Numbered from the stretch's first letter, positions 1-10,170 are shown. The stretch: 64,000 nucleotides of DNA from Apoderus coryli (GCA_911728435.2 OU452200.1:24877715-24941714); one strand, 5' to 3'. The notes: generated by a model not told the origin, from the letters alone. Translations and numbers: made by a program.

Positions 1-27
1 TGTACTGAAAATAAGTGACTGAGGAGC

Positions 28-235
28 ATGCGTAGTTCGAGAAAACTCTGCATACCCGTTACACTTTTTGGTATTCGGCTGGATTTAATTAGCATTCTAG
101 AGTACATATATAATATAAGATTTCTATGGGATTTACACATCGGTGACAGAGTAGCTGCGCGTGACTATATTCACAATGACAAGTGGATGTTTGGTCATAT
201 TGTAGAAAAGTTATGGAAACCTCATTACCCAGTTA
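28..235 (+). pseudogene. Gypsy-type pol C-terminal fragment, part 1
   Basis: The translated segment contains GDRVAARDYIHNDKWMFG followed by HIVEKLWKPHY. This pattern (a GD/RV-A-R-DY block, then a W-x-x-G-x-I block) is typical of the region after the integrase core in K02A2.6-like Gypsy polyproteins. The reading sense stops at a TAG repeat near 233-250. The matching continuation, LDDGRYWKRYINQLKEI, appears at about 3990 on the same strand. I infer one Gypsy 3' end split by the LINE between them. Family assignment is from pattern recall. Confidence 0.6.
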
Positions 236-744
236 GTAGTAGTAGTAGTGGTGTTTATTTTAATCATTTAAATATTTACAACAACAATGATGTTTCAAAT
301 GACGATTAAGTTTAAATTAAACTTGTGCGCGTCTAATCGACAACATTAACAATGAACATACATACATACAAATCTAACATCTACATATTGTATTCTATTA
401 GCTACAGTTATATTTTTCCCTTTACCTGCTTTATCATGTTAGTTAAACAAAAATCACTGTTCTAAATTATTTCCAAAACAAAAAATAAACAATAAAAAAT
501 ATTACTCTATAATAATTAAAAGCAATCACATAGTTGCATTATCCTTAACAAGACTAGATTGCGAAGAAAGGAAAGACAGATTATTGTAGTGAAAACATTT
601 CCACATATCCTATAATATATTGTTTCATTTTTTTAAATAACATAAGCATAATACATATAAAAACACTATGAAATTACTTCATTAATTTTATTTGTGTTTT
701 CATAAATCCAGGTAAACGTATATTTTCTAAATGAATTACGCGTT

Positions 745-2454
745 TTATCTTTTGTGTTTTGGGGCAATAAGTTGTACAAACGTGGGGCTATGTAATTGCA
801 AAATCTTTGTCTTTTTGGCTCGAGATTCTTTGAAATTTGATTTTATTCGTGTATTATAGCGGTGTAGGATTTTAGCATGTTGTGATCGACTGTTATGAAA
901 TTTACATAAGGTAATGTGAGGGTACAACTGTCTAATACTAAAAATTTTTGTCTCCTTATATAAAAGATCTGTTGGGTAGAGAAATGGTTTTTTAAATATA
1001 ATTTTTAGTATGCGATTTTGTAAACGCTGAATCGGATATATCACAGTTTTTGACACACCACCCCAACTTATCAACCCGTATCTAAGAATTGATTCCACAA
1101 GAGCCTTATAAATGATTACTAATTCTTTTTCTTTTAAGATACATTTTAATTGTCTAATTTTATGTATTAGGAATCTTAGTTTTTTGTTTACATTTTGTAC
1201 TTGTGTGTCCCATCGTAAATGACTATCTATATATATCCCGAGATATTTTATGGATGTAACCGATTTGATCTTTATCGCATTATTATCCTGAGTTATATCG
1301 AGTTTATTAAACTTTGGCAGATGCGACGTATATGATGTCAAGGGTAAGAAAAATGTTTTCGAGTAATTTATTGTTAATTTTTTATAGTCGAAAATGCTTT
1401 TGATATATTCTAAATCGACTTCCGCACTTTCTTTCAGTTCTTCCCAAGAATTTCCTTTATAAAAAACTGCGGTGTCATCTGCAAAGCTTATAATGCTTCC
1501 ACTGGATGATCCGGTAAGGATGCTATTCATGTAAATAATAAAAAATATTGGCCCTAAAACCGTTCCCTGCGGCATACCCAAAATCACTATAGGTATTTTC
1601 AATTTTGACATAGGTCTCTCGATTCGTTAAGTAACCTTGAAATCGCAATGATGTGCCACGAAAACCAATATTTTCCAACTCATTCAATAGATCGTCATGT
1701 GAAACCGTATCAAATGCTTTTTCTAAATCAAGGAACACACAAAGCGCTACCTTTTTGTTATCAATTGCATCATACATTTTCTCGGTGAGATTGAATAATG
1801 CGTCTGCAGTTGATTTTCCCTTTTGAAAGCCGAATTGATTCGATGACAGAATTTTGAATTTTTGCAAATAATTCGTCATTCGTGATTTTAAAATTTTTTC
1901 TAGAATTTTGTTAAATACCGATAATAGAGATATAGGCCGATAATTTTCAACATATTGAGGGTCACCCTTCTTTAATACTGGGCTGATTACTGTTAGTTTA
2001 AATACGTCAGGATAAATACCAGTTCTGAAAATATTGTTATAAATGTGTGACAATGGTGTTGCAATTTCGTTTTTTATAGTTTTGAGGATTTCGTTGCTAA
2101 TATTATCTTTGCCCGGCGCTTTATTAGGCTTCAATTCATTAATATATTTTTTCACCTCCTCATCCTCAGTAAGATATATAAAGACATTTTGATTTAATGG
2201 AGGCTGTCTTTCCGGAGTAATTGTTGAATTAATTTTTTCTGCTAATCTTTTCCCATTGTTGTATTAAATACATTTGCTTTCGCCTTATTCTCCCTATAAA
2301 TCATATTTATATTTTCACATGTAATATCAGGTACGCTTGTATTTTGTCTATGTTTATTGGTAAATTCGTTAATGACAGACCATAGAACTTTTGTGTCGGT
2401 TTGTGATTTATAGATTTTATCACTGTAATATTGGTTTTTAATCCTATTTATCAA
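745..2454 (-). pseudogene. LINE A reverse transcriptase, frameshifted
   Basis: The minus strand carries the RT fingers and palm in two overlapping frames. The first (2155-1523) has NKAPGKDNISNEILK, a YRPISLLSVFNKILEK block and FLDLEKAFDTV, which holds the motif A aspartate. The second (1611-745) has GMPQGTVLGPIFFIIYMN and the catalytic FADDTAVFY motif. A thumb/connection region and a C-terminal tail ending near 745 follow. A short linker segment lies at 2454-2242. The catalytic DD is intact, but at least two frameshifts separate the blocks. This makes the ORF non-functional unless they are assembly errors. Confidence 0.85.
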
Positions 2455-2710
2455 ATTTGTTATTCTATTTCTGCAGTAACGATATTAATCCTGAATTCTA
2501 GTATCTTGAGGATTTTTAACACTCTTTTTATGCAGACTGTCCCGCTTTTCCATTAATTCAATAATTTCAGACGTAATCCAGGGTTTTCGTTTTTTGTTTT
2601 TATGTTTTATTTTAATTTCTGAGGTAGCTCGGGTTATGTTGTCATTTATGGTTTGTACAAACATTTCAGTTTTGGTGTTAATATTGGTATGTGATAGAAT
2701 GTCGTGCCAG

Positions 2711-3576
2711 TTAATGTTTTTTTATATTTGTTTGTAAAATATTTATATTTAGTTTTTTGATTGAACCTAAATCTTGGTTGGGTTTTATATTCTGCAAAAA
2801 AATGATATTTAAAGTTGTAACATAGTGATCTGTGATATTTGTTTTTATAACTGTCCCTACTGAAGAATGATTTCTATTACTTTTTAAAAAAATATGATCA
2901 ATACAAGTTTTTGAATTTTTATTTTCCCTTGTTGGACTATTTATGTAAGATTGATAACCGAATTCATTCAGATTTTCTAAATACATTTATGAAGATCTGG
3001 ATAAATCAGTGCTTTTATAAATATCAATGTTCAAATCACCCACTATAAAGCTAAAGTCATTCTTTATATTACTATATGTTTTGTTTCTAAGTAATCTCTT
3101 AGATCCTTGCAAAAAGTTTGTGCACATGTAAAAGGTGATCGATAGATACAAAGAAGATTATTCTGTTTACTCTTATACTGCATGTTCACCTCCACGCTAG
3201 AAAACATCCCTATATTTACAATCCTGAACTTAAAATTAATTTAATTTTTTATGTAGACAAGAACACCATCATTTTTATTAAACGGACTGTTATTGTAAAT
3301 CAAATTATAACCCCTAATATTAAATAATGATACATCACTAATTTCCCAGATTTCACTTAAAACTATTATATCAAATATATTTACAAAAACTTCCAAAAAT
3401 ACTGTGAGTTCATTATAGTGCTTCGATAGACTGCTAATATTTAAGCCTATAATACTCAAATCTGTACTGTTAATTTTATTATGAACAATACTATTAAAAT
3501 CCTTATCATTCTCTACAACTTTTGTTAATATATTATCAGCTTGAAAATTTCTAATAAAATAATTATCCATTTTCAC
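2711..3576 (-). pseudogene. LINE A AP-endonuclease domain, broken
   Basis: Two minus-strand pieces match the endonuclease/exonuclease/phosphatase fold of LINEs. The N-terminal piece (3576-3241) has LSIIGLNISSLSKHYNEL, the usual N-I-x-S-L opening, and then IVLSEIWEI, which holds the metal-binding glutamate. The C-terminal piece (2986-2711) has SKTCIDHIFLK, the SxIDxI-like motif, and ITDHY, a DH motif. The stretch between them (3240-2987) is out of frame. The fold nicks target DNA to start target-primed reverse transcription. Confidence 0.75.
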
Positions 3577-3985
3577 CTTTAAGATAAGTAGGTATAGAAA
3601 TCTTCAGTATAATTCATAAGATCAATACAATGAATCACAATAATTTTTACCATTTATTATACTGGGGTAATTTCTTAAATGTACACAGTGTCCACAATAC
3701 TAAAGTGTACATAATACATATATATTACCTTTCACTTTTTTGTTCAAGTATAACAACTAAAATTAAAAATCGATGAAATCTGAACAAACAGAAGAAAAGA
3801 ACAACATAATATAACAATCTTTTCTTTATATATATAAAAAATCACTGAATTTAATATCCAACAATAGTAAATAGTCTAAAACAATTTCAAATACGTGATC
3901 CCATAACAGACAGTCACTAAGAGATACTGTAACAGACGGAAAGCTACTTAGAGTGCAGCCGTGACCTTGGGGATGTTCCTGCTTT

Positions 3986-4163
3986 GGATAGTTAAATTAG
4001 ATGACGGTAGATACTGGAAACGCTATATTAATCAGTTAAAGGAAATTGATATTAACACAGCCATAGATAGGTACTAGTTCCAATATTCAAGTTCCGAATA
4101 CTAATAACACGCAAAATCCACATTCTGAAACTGCTGAACCTGTAGAAATTAATGAAAATGTAC
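3986..4163 (+). pseudogene. Gypsy-type pol C-terminal fragment, part 2
   Basis: The plus strand encodes LDDGRYWKRYINQLKEI, the usual post-integrase block of Gypsy polyproteins that ends in a His/Asn-x-DQ/NQL motif. A low-complexity linker containing NTQNPHSETAEPVEI follows. It continues part 1 after LINE A and is cut at 4164 by a second LINE. One stop codon falls in the linker. The fragment is too short to assign to a clade. Confidence 0.55.
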
Positions 4164-4175
4164 CTAGGTTAAGTA

Positions 4176-4807
4176 TTTATTTATTTATTTAATAATTCGG
4201 GGTACGCACAGGTCAAAGATCCAAAACAGTACCCACAGTATAATATACATGTTCAGTGGGTTAATCAATAGAACTTAGTTAATCATGTTTCTTGCAAATA
4301 TCTTAAATGTATATTTAGACATAGTGAGAAAATCGAAATCCACAATCAATGAATTAAAAGTCTTTAACATCCTACAGATAGGAGAATTTTGTCTAGCATT
4401 AGTTCGTCTAAATGGAATAACAAATAAGTCATTGTTCCTCAATGTTCTAAGTGGCTCGTTAAAAATAATGTTTTCTAAAATAGAATCTGACTGCAGTAAG
4501 CCTTTTAAAATCTTAAATAATAAATCAGAGAGTTGCCTTCTCTTTTGCAATGATATTATTGATTATCTTCGCTTAATTGGATTGTAATTCACGGGAAAAC
4601 TCAGTATGATGTCGGACTTATATGCCAAGTAAAACTTATGTTGTATACTCTCGATACGTTGTATATAGCACGCATATTGCGGACACCACACTGTTGACGC
4701 AAAACTCAGCTTTCCGTAAACGAGAGAGTAATATAAAGAGAGCAATGTTTCTAGGTTTCTTGAAATCTCTGGAATTTCTAATAATAAACCCCAAAGTTCT
4801 GTTACAG
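4176..4807 (-). mobile_element. 5'-truncated LINE inserted in the Gypsy tail, with target-site duplication
   Basis: The minus strand encodes the end of a LINE reverse transcriptase. FASTVWCPQYACYIQRIESI and QHKFYLAYKSD lie at about 4700-4590. A second frame at 4550-4275 has LFKILKGLL, FRRTNARQNSPICRML and KTFNSLIVDFDF. The 3' end is a TTTA repeat at 4177-4192. Flanks CTAGGTTAAGTA (4164-4175) and CTAGGTATAAGTA (4808-4820) differ by one base insertion and look like the target-site duplication. Both flanks lie in the Gypsy linker. Confidence 0.7.
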
Positions 4808-4960
4808 CTAGGTATAAGTAGTGATAATAAAGTGATAAGTGATTCAAGTGAAAGTAGTGAACTACCGGCAAACAATAAAACAAATGTAGATCCTGCATCA
4901 GAAACATTTGTAAGGCGATGTACAAGAGTTCGAAAACTCCCGATTAAATTGGACTTATAG
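4808..4960 (+). pseudogene. Gypsy-type pol C-terminus, part 3
   Basis: The frame reads a Ser/Glu-rich linker and then RRCTRVRKLPIKLDL, followed by a stop at 4958-4960. A basic R-x-R-x-R-K-P-x-x-L-D-L tail just before the stop is common in Gypsy polyproteins of this type. A purine-rich tract and a TG-initiated repeat follow within 20 bases, as expected at the end of pol. This is the last third of the gene begun at 28. Confidence 0.55.
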
Positions 4961-4968
4961 TTTTCACT

Positions 4969-5100
4969 GAGGGAGGAGCTGTTGTGATTAATCTTTTATT
5001 TATTGCTCTGGCAACAGCGCTTGTAGAAACGCCGGTATGTACGCAACCTTAGATTAGGAAAGAGAGGGGATACCGCACGTTCGTATATCTGAATGTATGG
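4969..5100 (+). repeat. Polypurine tract and start of the Gypsy 3' LTR
   Basis: A purine run (GAGGGAGGAG, 4969-4978) lies nine bases after the pol stop and is followed by TGTTGTGATTAATC from 4980. That is the normal arrangement of a polypurine tract and the start of an LTR. The LTR's 3' limit is unclear. The partner 5' LTR would lie left of the window. Confidence 0.5.
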
Positions 5101-5118
5101 CAAGTGTTACGCTTTTAA

Positions 5119-5133
5119 TGCGGCGGCCATTTT
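5119..5133. promoter_or_regulatory. YY1/Pho-like GCGGCCATTTT motif upstream of the THAP exon
   Basis: The sequence GCGGCGGCCATTTTT holds the GCCAT core bound by YY1/Pleiohomeotic-type zinc-finger proteins. It lies about 100 bp before the THAP start codon, in the place where such sites occur in 5' UTRs of broadly expressed animal genes. It is also one of the few GC-rich spots locally. A site this short can occur by chance. Confidence 0.3.
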
Positions 5134-5225
5134 TTATGTGCTGAAAAACAGAAAACTACGTTTGCATTTTTGATGATTTTATTTGTGAAAATTGGGAATA
5201 GAAATTTATTTTGTATATTAATAAA

Positions 5226-5296
5226 ATGGTACATTGTGTGGCTTTTGGATGCCCAAGTCGCAGTGAACAAAAGGAGTCCAGAATTTCGTTTCATAG
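5226..5296 (+). CDS. THAP-domain protein, first coding exon
   Basis: The ATG at 5226 opens MVHCVAFGCPSRSEQ, then KESRISFHR, and runs into a canonical donor (GTAAAA at 5297). This is the start of a THAP zinc-binding DNA-recognition domain: M-x-x-C-x-x-x-x-C, with F-H-R about 15 residues later. The remaining Cys and His ligands would be in the next exon. I did not find that exon, which may lie beyond the transposons to the right or be lost. THAP domains occur in transcription factors and in P-element-type transposases, so this could be a host gene or a transposon remnant. The intron begins at once with a TIR element. Confidence 0.6.
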
Positions 5297-5324
5297 GTAA
5301 AACTTAGAATTATTATTATAACAG

Positions 5325-6403
5325 GGGGGCTTTATTTGAAATCGGTGCAACTTACGTGTACGCAAATGACGTCATTTGCGATTACAAAATGGTGCACGGC
5401 TTATTTGAAATGCACTGCGAGCGATATGAATTTGCACCACTCGCAACTTTTGCGCATGGGGGTATACCGATCGCAAATCAACTTTCGTACACGCAATGCA
5501 TGACAAGACGTCAGTTTATTTTATTTTTGACATTTCACATCAAATTTTAATTTTGATTATCGCGTGGTGGATCTTTTAATAATTTTGTTGGTCTAAAAGT
5601 TCTTTTTTGAGTTATTTCAGTTCATATCTGTTTTCCTGTAAAATCTTCAAAAGTTCTAAAATGTAAAACAGATTGTAATCTTTGCTATAACCATAACCAA
5701 AGATTAATGTACATTTATCTTTGCCATAACCAACGCTGGAACCAAAGTTTATCCAATATATAAATATAGACTTTGCTAAAATTAAACACAAAATATTAAA
5801 TAACAAAGAATGTCTGTATATCTATACAACAATGGTATTTCTGTTTAGAACAAACTCGACACAGTTCGAATATTAGCAATGAAAATTGCTCTTTTAAGCA
5901 AAACAAACAATAATATGATTATGATGAAAATCGAGTACAAATGTGCAAAATTGTTTAGTATATTGGTATAGCGCCAAACAACAAACAAAAATAATAAATC
6001 AATGCTTTACACAATACAATAATTTCACAGATTAGGGAGTATTAAATAAATTACTAATAAAAACAATCCCGAAAAACTAATATCAATTTAAAAAATTCTA
6101 ACCTTAAAACATCAAACCAATAACAAATATATGTCATCGAAAACATAGAATAAGAAAGCTACGTAGTTTTCTTATTCTATGTCGAAATTTCATAAAATCC
6201 AAACACTTGATTGGTTGATCTCTACAAAGATAACTGGCAACGTAGCGAGTGAGTGCATCTTTTGCGTGCACGCAAGTAGGGATGCACACGTTTAATCGCA
6301 ATTTCAAATAAAGCTATTCGCCCAAAACAAGTTGCGCTTACGAACAAATTAACGCAACTTTGCATGCACGTAAATATTTGCGATCGATTCAAATAAAGCC
6401 CCC
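5325..6403. mobile_element. Non-autonomous TIR element (PIF/Harbinger-like MITE), CAG duplication
   Basis: Perfect 16-bp terminal inverted repeats (GGGGGCTTTATTTGAA) bound 1079 bp, and CAG flanks both ends (5322-5324 and 6404-6406). Shorter subterminal copies of the same motif occur near 5398 and 6299-6318. A 3-bp CWG duplication with GGG-initiated ends is known for some animal Harbinger elements, so I lean to that superfamily. No transposase is visible inside. It lies in the first intron of the THAP gene. Confidence 0.7.
6143..6182. repeat. 40-bp near-perfect palindrome inside the TIR element
   Basis: ACATAGAATAAGAAAGCTAC is followed directly by its reverse complement with one mismatch, centred on ACGT at 6161-6164. 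No spacer separates the arms, so it can extrude as a cruciform or fold as a hairpin when transcribed. Confidence 0.85.
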
Positions 6404-6629
6404 CAGGGTTCAGTTTACCTAATTAAAACTGTTTGATACAACAATTCATTTAAAATCAACATGATAAAGCATTATTTTTTGATAGAAACCTCTATAGATG
6501 TTTACTTTACCAGAGGCGTAGACATTATATTTTTCCAAAAAATTTGTTTTTTACACATTTTTGCGTTAAAAGTGAATAAAATAATGTCACTTTAGCTTTT
6601 TAATTATTTCAATCTTTAGAACAACATGC

Positions 6630-7130
6630 ACTAGATAGCCCAGCAAATCACATAATATACTTTTTAATAAAATCTATTTGTGTCAAATGTCTTAATGTTC
6701 GTGTATATTTCATAACAAAACTACAGTCTCAAAAATTAAATCCCATTCTCGAAATCAATTAACAAAACTCATTCTATTTAAAGGACAATAAAAACGTTAT
6801 GTATTGGTGTTGTGTCTACTGCAGTACCTCTCACTCATAGATTATCACTAACCGAAAAATCAGCATTATATAATATGATAATTAGATTTGTGAACAAACT
6901 ACCAATCAGTATCAAAGAAATAAATAGATTGAAGATATTTAAGAATGAAGTTAGGAAATTACTAGTGGAACTAGAACCATATCAATTGGCCGATTATTTT
7001 GATATGTAGTTAAGAGTATCAATTTTTTTTTGTTTTTCTCTTTTTTGACGTCGTTTCATTTATTTGTATGCTCGTGTGATTGTGGATATGTAGGTAGATT
7101 TATTTGAAATAAAGAATTGTTATTATTACT
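6630..7130 (+). pseudogene. LINE reverse transcriptase C-terminus and 3' UTR
   Basis: The frame at 6812-7009 contains THRLSLTEKSALYNMIIRFV and then NKLPISIKE, KIFKNEVRKLL and a stop. This is the well-known tail of CR1/Jockey-like ORF2 proteins. The upstream part (6630-6811) is related but frameshifted. The 3' UTR ends in AATAAAGAATTG plus an ATT-type repeat near 7111-7135. It is a dead 5'-truncated copy. The related tail at 18605-18904 is on the other strand. Confidence 0.65.
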
Positions 7131-7140
7131 ATTAATACAT

Positions 7141-7340
7141 CCACATGCACATATCTTTTTTTATTAAAACTATTAATCATCAAAATTAAATAAAATTTCA
7201 AAAATATATCACATAAGTTATGTATGTTACGCCTCTGAATCTAAGGGATAAGTGCTAGGTGGTAACACAACGACCGGCACAGTTACGGGTCCACTCTCTT
7301 TCCTTGTCTAAGTGCGCAACACATTGACATTCGATAATAT
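7141..7340. other. Intergenic sequence, nothing recognised
   Basis: AT-rich stretch between a LINE 3' end and the TIR of the 4.1-kb element. No ORF or repeat that I can name. The last seven bases (ATAATAT, 7334-7340) are the left target-site duplication. Confidence 0.5.
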
Positions 7341-7775
7341 CGTTGATTGAAATATTTAATAAGATTCGGAACGCTGGTATCATTTTCGTGCTTTGCTGAA
7401 CTGCACTAGCTCATCTGTGAACGGGCAAACTCAGTTCTTATTCAAGATGCCTGATATTGCGGTACAATAGCAACAGATGGCATAGCGACGTTCTGTGCTA
7501 TTCGTTCATTTCCTTAATGAGACGTTGCCGTGAGTAGATTTTTTTCTTTTATTCTCTAAAGATTCTCTATATTCCTTGTCTACTTTTATTAAAAATATCG
7601 TTGACTGAAATATTTTCCTTTAAGAAATGAGATAATATAACATGTAAGATCCCTAATATATTTAATATACAATTTCATGCTTAATTTATAAACGATTAAA
7701 TAATATACAAGGGTTTTAAAAGAAATAAATGACTAGGGAAGTAGGGTTCAAGTCATTCTAGACGAGGAAGTAGTC

Positions 7776-8036
7776 GTGCGGCCCAACGAATCCTTATTTG
7801 ACACATATAAATTAAAAAATGGGTTGGTAGAAAATATAAAACATGACTTAATTTTAGTTATACGGGAACATGACCAGATTTGGTTTGATCATTGTGGTGA
7901 CCATCGCAATATTATTATTAAACAATTAATAAAAATAAAATTATTTAGGGCTGTTAAGTGGGTTAGTTCTAGTAATAATAAAATTAAAGATAACGAATCA
8001 GGTAAACCACATAGGAAAATAAGAATATTACATTAG
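7776..8036 (+). CDS. Hypothetical protein fragment, unrecognised
   Basis: An 86-codon frame opens at an ATG after a G-rich stretch and is charged and Ile-rich. It includes KHDLILVIREHDQIW and FDHCGDHRNIIIKQLIKI, and ends at a TAG. I do not recognise the family. The frame may extend upstream without a start. It lies inside the 4.1-kb TIR element, so it could be a remnant of that element's protein, but nothing in it identifies a transposase. Confidence 0.25.
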   Translation: MRPNESLFDTYKLKNGLVENIKHDLILVIREHDQIWFDHCGDHRNIIIKQLIKIKLFRAVKWVSSSNNKIKDNESGKPHRKIRILH

Positions 8037-8122
8037 AGTTTGGACTTATAGGTATATTAGTCATGGGCCAACGTGTAGATTAATAATTTGAAAAAATAGT
8101 CCATTCTTAAGTGGAGTTGTAA

Positions 8123-8552
8123 TTTTAATGCTTAAATGAAAGTCGAATCTCCACAAAATAAATTTAATAGAAACTATCGGCCATACATGTTTCGGGACTA
8201 GACCAGTCCCATCATCAGTGGCATGTCAACAATCGAACAAACACAACACTAAGACGTACAATGTTTCATTATATTTCTATTGAAGCCATTTTCTGGAAAA
8301 ATATTTGAATTATAAAAAATTTTTCAATTAAAATTGGTTACATATTTGGTCTAATTTTAATAATTTTCTTTTATATATCATACTTTTTCTTTGTTTATTA
8401 ATAAAGTTAAAACTATGTAACTATCTGTTTTTGTTAAAGCTGGAATGGCAAGAACGTCATCGACAAACGTACGTTAGTCCCGAAACATGTATGGCCGATA
8501 GTTTCTATTAAATTTATTTTGTGGAGATTCGACTTTCATTTAAGCATTAAAA
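8123..8552. mobile_element. Foldback element with perfect 78-bp inverted arms
   Basis: Arms 8123-8200 and 8475-8552 are exact reverse complements over 78 bp, with about 274 bp of AT-rich loop. The arms begin TTTTAATGCTTAAATGAAAG and end inside the sequence TTTCGGGACTA. No clear target duplication was seen outside the arms. Perfect identity of the arms implies recent formation or gene conversion between them. Confidence 0.85.
8185..8218 (-). other. Stem-loop with hammerhead-like CTGATGA/GAAAC boxes
   Basis: On the minus strand the order is CTGATGA, a U, then a 6-bp GGGACT/AGTCCC stem closed by GGTC, then GAAAC followed by ATGT. The two boxes flanking a stem resemble the catalytic core of hammerhead ribozymes, which are known from Penelope-like and other retroelements. 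The upstream ACATG could pair with part of the following CATGT. However, there is no stem I before CTGATGA and no proper cleavage triplet, so I treat it as a core-like motif only. Confidence 0.4.
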
Positions 8553-8892
8553 GTGCAGATTAATCTTTGGTTGTATTCACGGTTAGATGGAATGGGTTGA
8601 TTTTTTATTTATTTTCTCAAGTTGCTGTTAAATTTTCGTGTATTGTTTAATTATTAATAAAAACATACTGAGACTAACGAATAAAAATATATAAAAAAAA
8701 CTTTCTAAATTACGAGTTTCATTTTTTTTTTGTCGGACACTGGAGTCCACAGGGGTTTACCAACTCAAGTGTAAAGATTGTCCAAAAGTTTATATAAAAT
8801 TCATAGTTCTTAAACTTATCCGAAATACTGCATAATTTTTTACGCATTTAATTGAATATAACTTAAAATATTGAACATAAAATATTAGACCA

Positions 8893-9600
8893 CATTGGCG
8901 TTCGAAAATAGTGTAAAATGGGGTAAAAAAGATTAAAAAAAAAACGTATTTCTTAAAAATAGCCGAAATATTAACTAGTTATTTATAGTTTTGATAGAAT
9001 ATAACCTATAAAATGTGTCATGAATAACTTACTTTCATAGGCGTTCGTAAATAGTGGAAAAAGGGTCAAAACAAAAAATATATATTTCCTAAATTTATTC
9101 GAAATATAGAATAATTTTTCATACTTGTGATACAATATACCTAAGCTAAAAAATATTCCATAAAAGAATTGGTTCACACAGGCGTTCGAAAATAGTTTAA
9201 AAAAAGGGTCAAAAACGGAAAAAAAATGTTTCTCAAATATACCAGAAAAATTGGCTAATTATATATAGCTTTGATATAAGATAACCTAAAAAATGCAGCA
9301 TAAAATTTTTATTTACATAGGCGTTCGTAAATAGTAAAAAAAGGGGTAAAATAAAAAAAAATTTAAATGTAAAAAGTTTTATATTTAACTAGTTGAATTG
9401 ATGTTACACGACAAAAATTAATGTTCCATAGGCGTCCGTGAAAATTCTATAAAAGGGTCAGAAAAAATTTGTATCCGTGATAACTCAAAAACCACTTAAC
9501 GGATAACCTACAACATGCAGCATAACAATTTTGTTTACATAGGTGTTCGTAAATAGTAGAAAAGGGGGCAAAATAAATTTTATAATAAAACTAAAAAAAA
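8893..9600. repeat. Degenerate tandem array, about 110-143-bp units
   Basis: The phrase CATAGGCGTTCGTAAATAGT (with variants) recurs at about 8893, 9036, 9177, 9316, 9427 and 9538, giving spacings near 143, 141, 139, 111 and 111. Each copy is followed by an AAAAGGGTCAAAA-like run, and several also by a TAACCTAAAAAATG-like phrase. Units differ by many substitutions, so the array is old. It lies wholly inside the 4.1-kb TIR element. Confidence 0.75.
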
Positions 9601-10016
9601 TCAATTAATTTGCGTTCAAGAACTTGGCCTAGATCTGAAATATAAAATATCTGCGTATAAATAGTGCCTCCAAAGAGAAGAAAAAGGCACAAAACCCGAT
9701 ACTAAAAAAAAAATAGCTGATGTCTAAAACAAAACAAAAATTTATTAAATTTAGATAAATGACAAAAAGGTCATAAAATTATTACTTTTACACTTAAATA
9801 TGGAGAGCTATTCGTGCCTCGAGGGCAACAGTTTAGTTCCGGTGAAATTAAAAAAAAATTTTTTTTCATGAAACTAATAGTCTTCATATATACATATATT
9901 ACATATATGATATGGAGAGCTAATAATTCTCCTGTTTTGAAATTGTTTGCCTGTCTTGTACCTTTAAATTTTATTTCAATGTAAAAAACTGTTATGTTGG
10001 TATTTACCACTTGAGT

Positions 10017-10170
10017 TCATTTCTGGGGTTTCCATATATTTTTTTGTACCTTACACTATATTACTTTACTTACCTGTTTTTATTTAATAGTATAGAAACC
10101 AAACTCCAGGTAAACAAAGTAATATTGTGTAAGGTATAAAAAAATATATATGGAAAAACCCAGAAATGAG
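10017..10170. repeat. Inverted repeat, about 60-bp arms with 30-bp loop
   Basis: The arm at 10017-10076 (through CATTTCTGGGGTTTCC and ending TACTTACCTG) is repeated in reverse complement at 10107-10170 (ending CCCAGAAATGAG), with a few mismatches and small indels. The loop is about 30 bp. The structure resembles a small MITE or an RNA hairpin. Confidence 0.7.

Larger units (their letters stand above)
236..3985 (-). mobile_element. Non-LTR retrotransposon (LINE A), near full length, decayed
   Basis: On the minus strand an apurinic-type endonuclease (about 3576-2711) is followed by a reverse transcriptase (about 2155-745) and roughly 500 bp of AT-rich 3' sequence. The element ends in a short CTA repeat at about 233-250. 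It interrupts a Gypsy gene that resumes at about 3986. The order EN-RT with no integrase or LTR is that of a CR1/Jockey-group LINE. No convincing ORF1 (gag-like) lies upstream of the endonuclease, so the copy is probably 5' truncated. Stops and frameshifts break the ORF. The outer boundaries are estimates. Confidence 0.7.

Noticed and set aside
4285..4587. 100-codon plus-strand frame
   Set aside because: The minus strand of the same interval reads as LINE RT, with recognisable motifs. The plus frame is its shadow.
8185..8218. Functional hammerhead ribozyme
   Set aside because: CTGATGA and GAAAC boxes and stem II are there, but no stem I or cleavage triplet precedes them. Kept only as a core-like motif.
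8893..9600. CRISPR-like array
   Set aside because: Repeats are long, degenerate and directly adjacent, without uniform spacers, in a eukaryotic context.
9771..10010. 79-codon minus-strand ORF
   Set aside because: Low-complexity AT-rich sequence with no protein-like motif. Open by chance.
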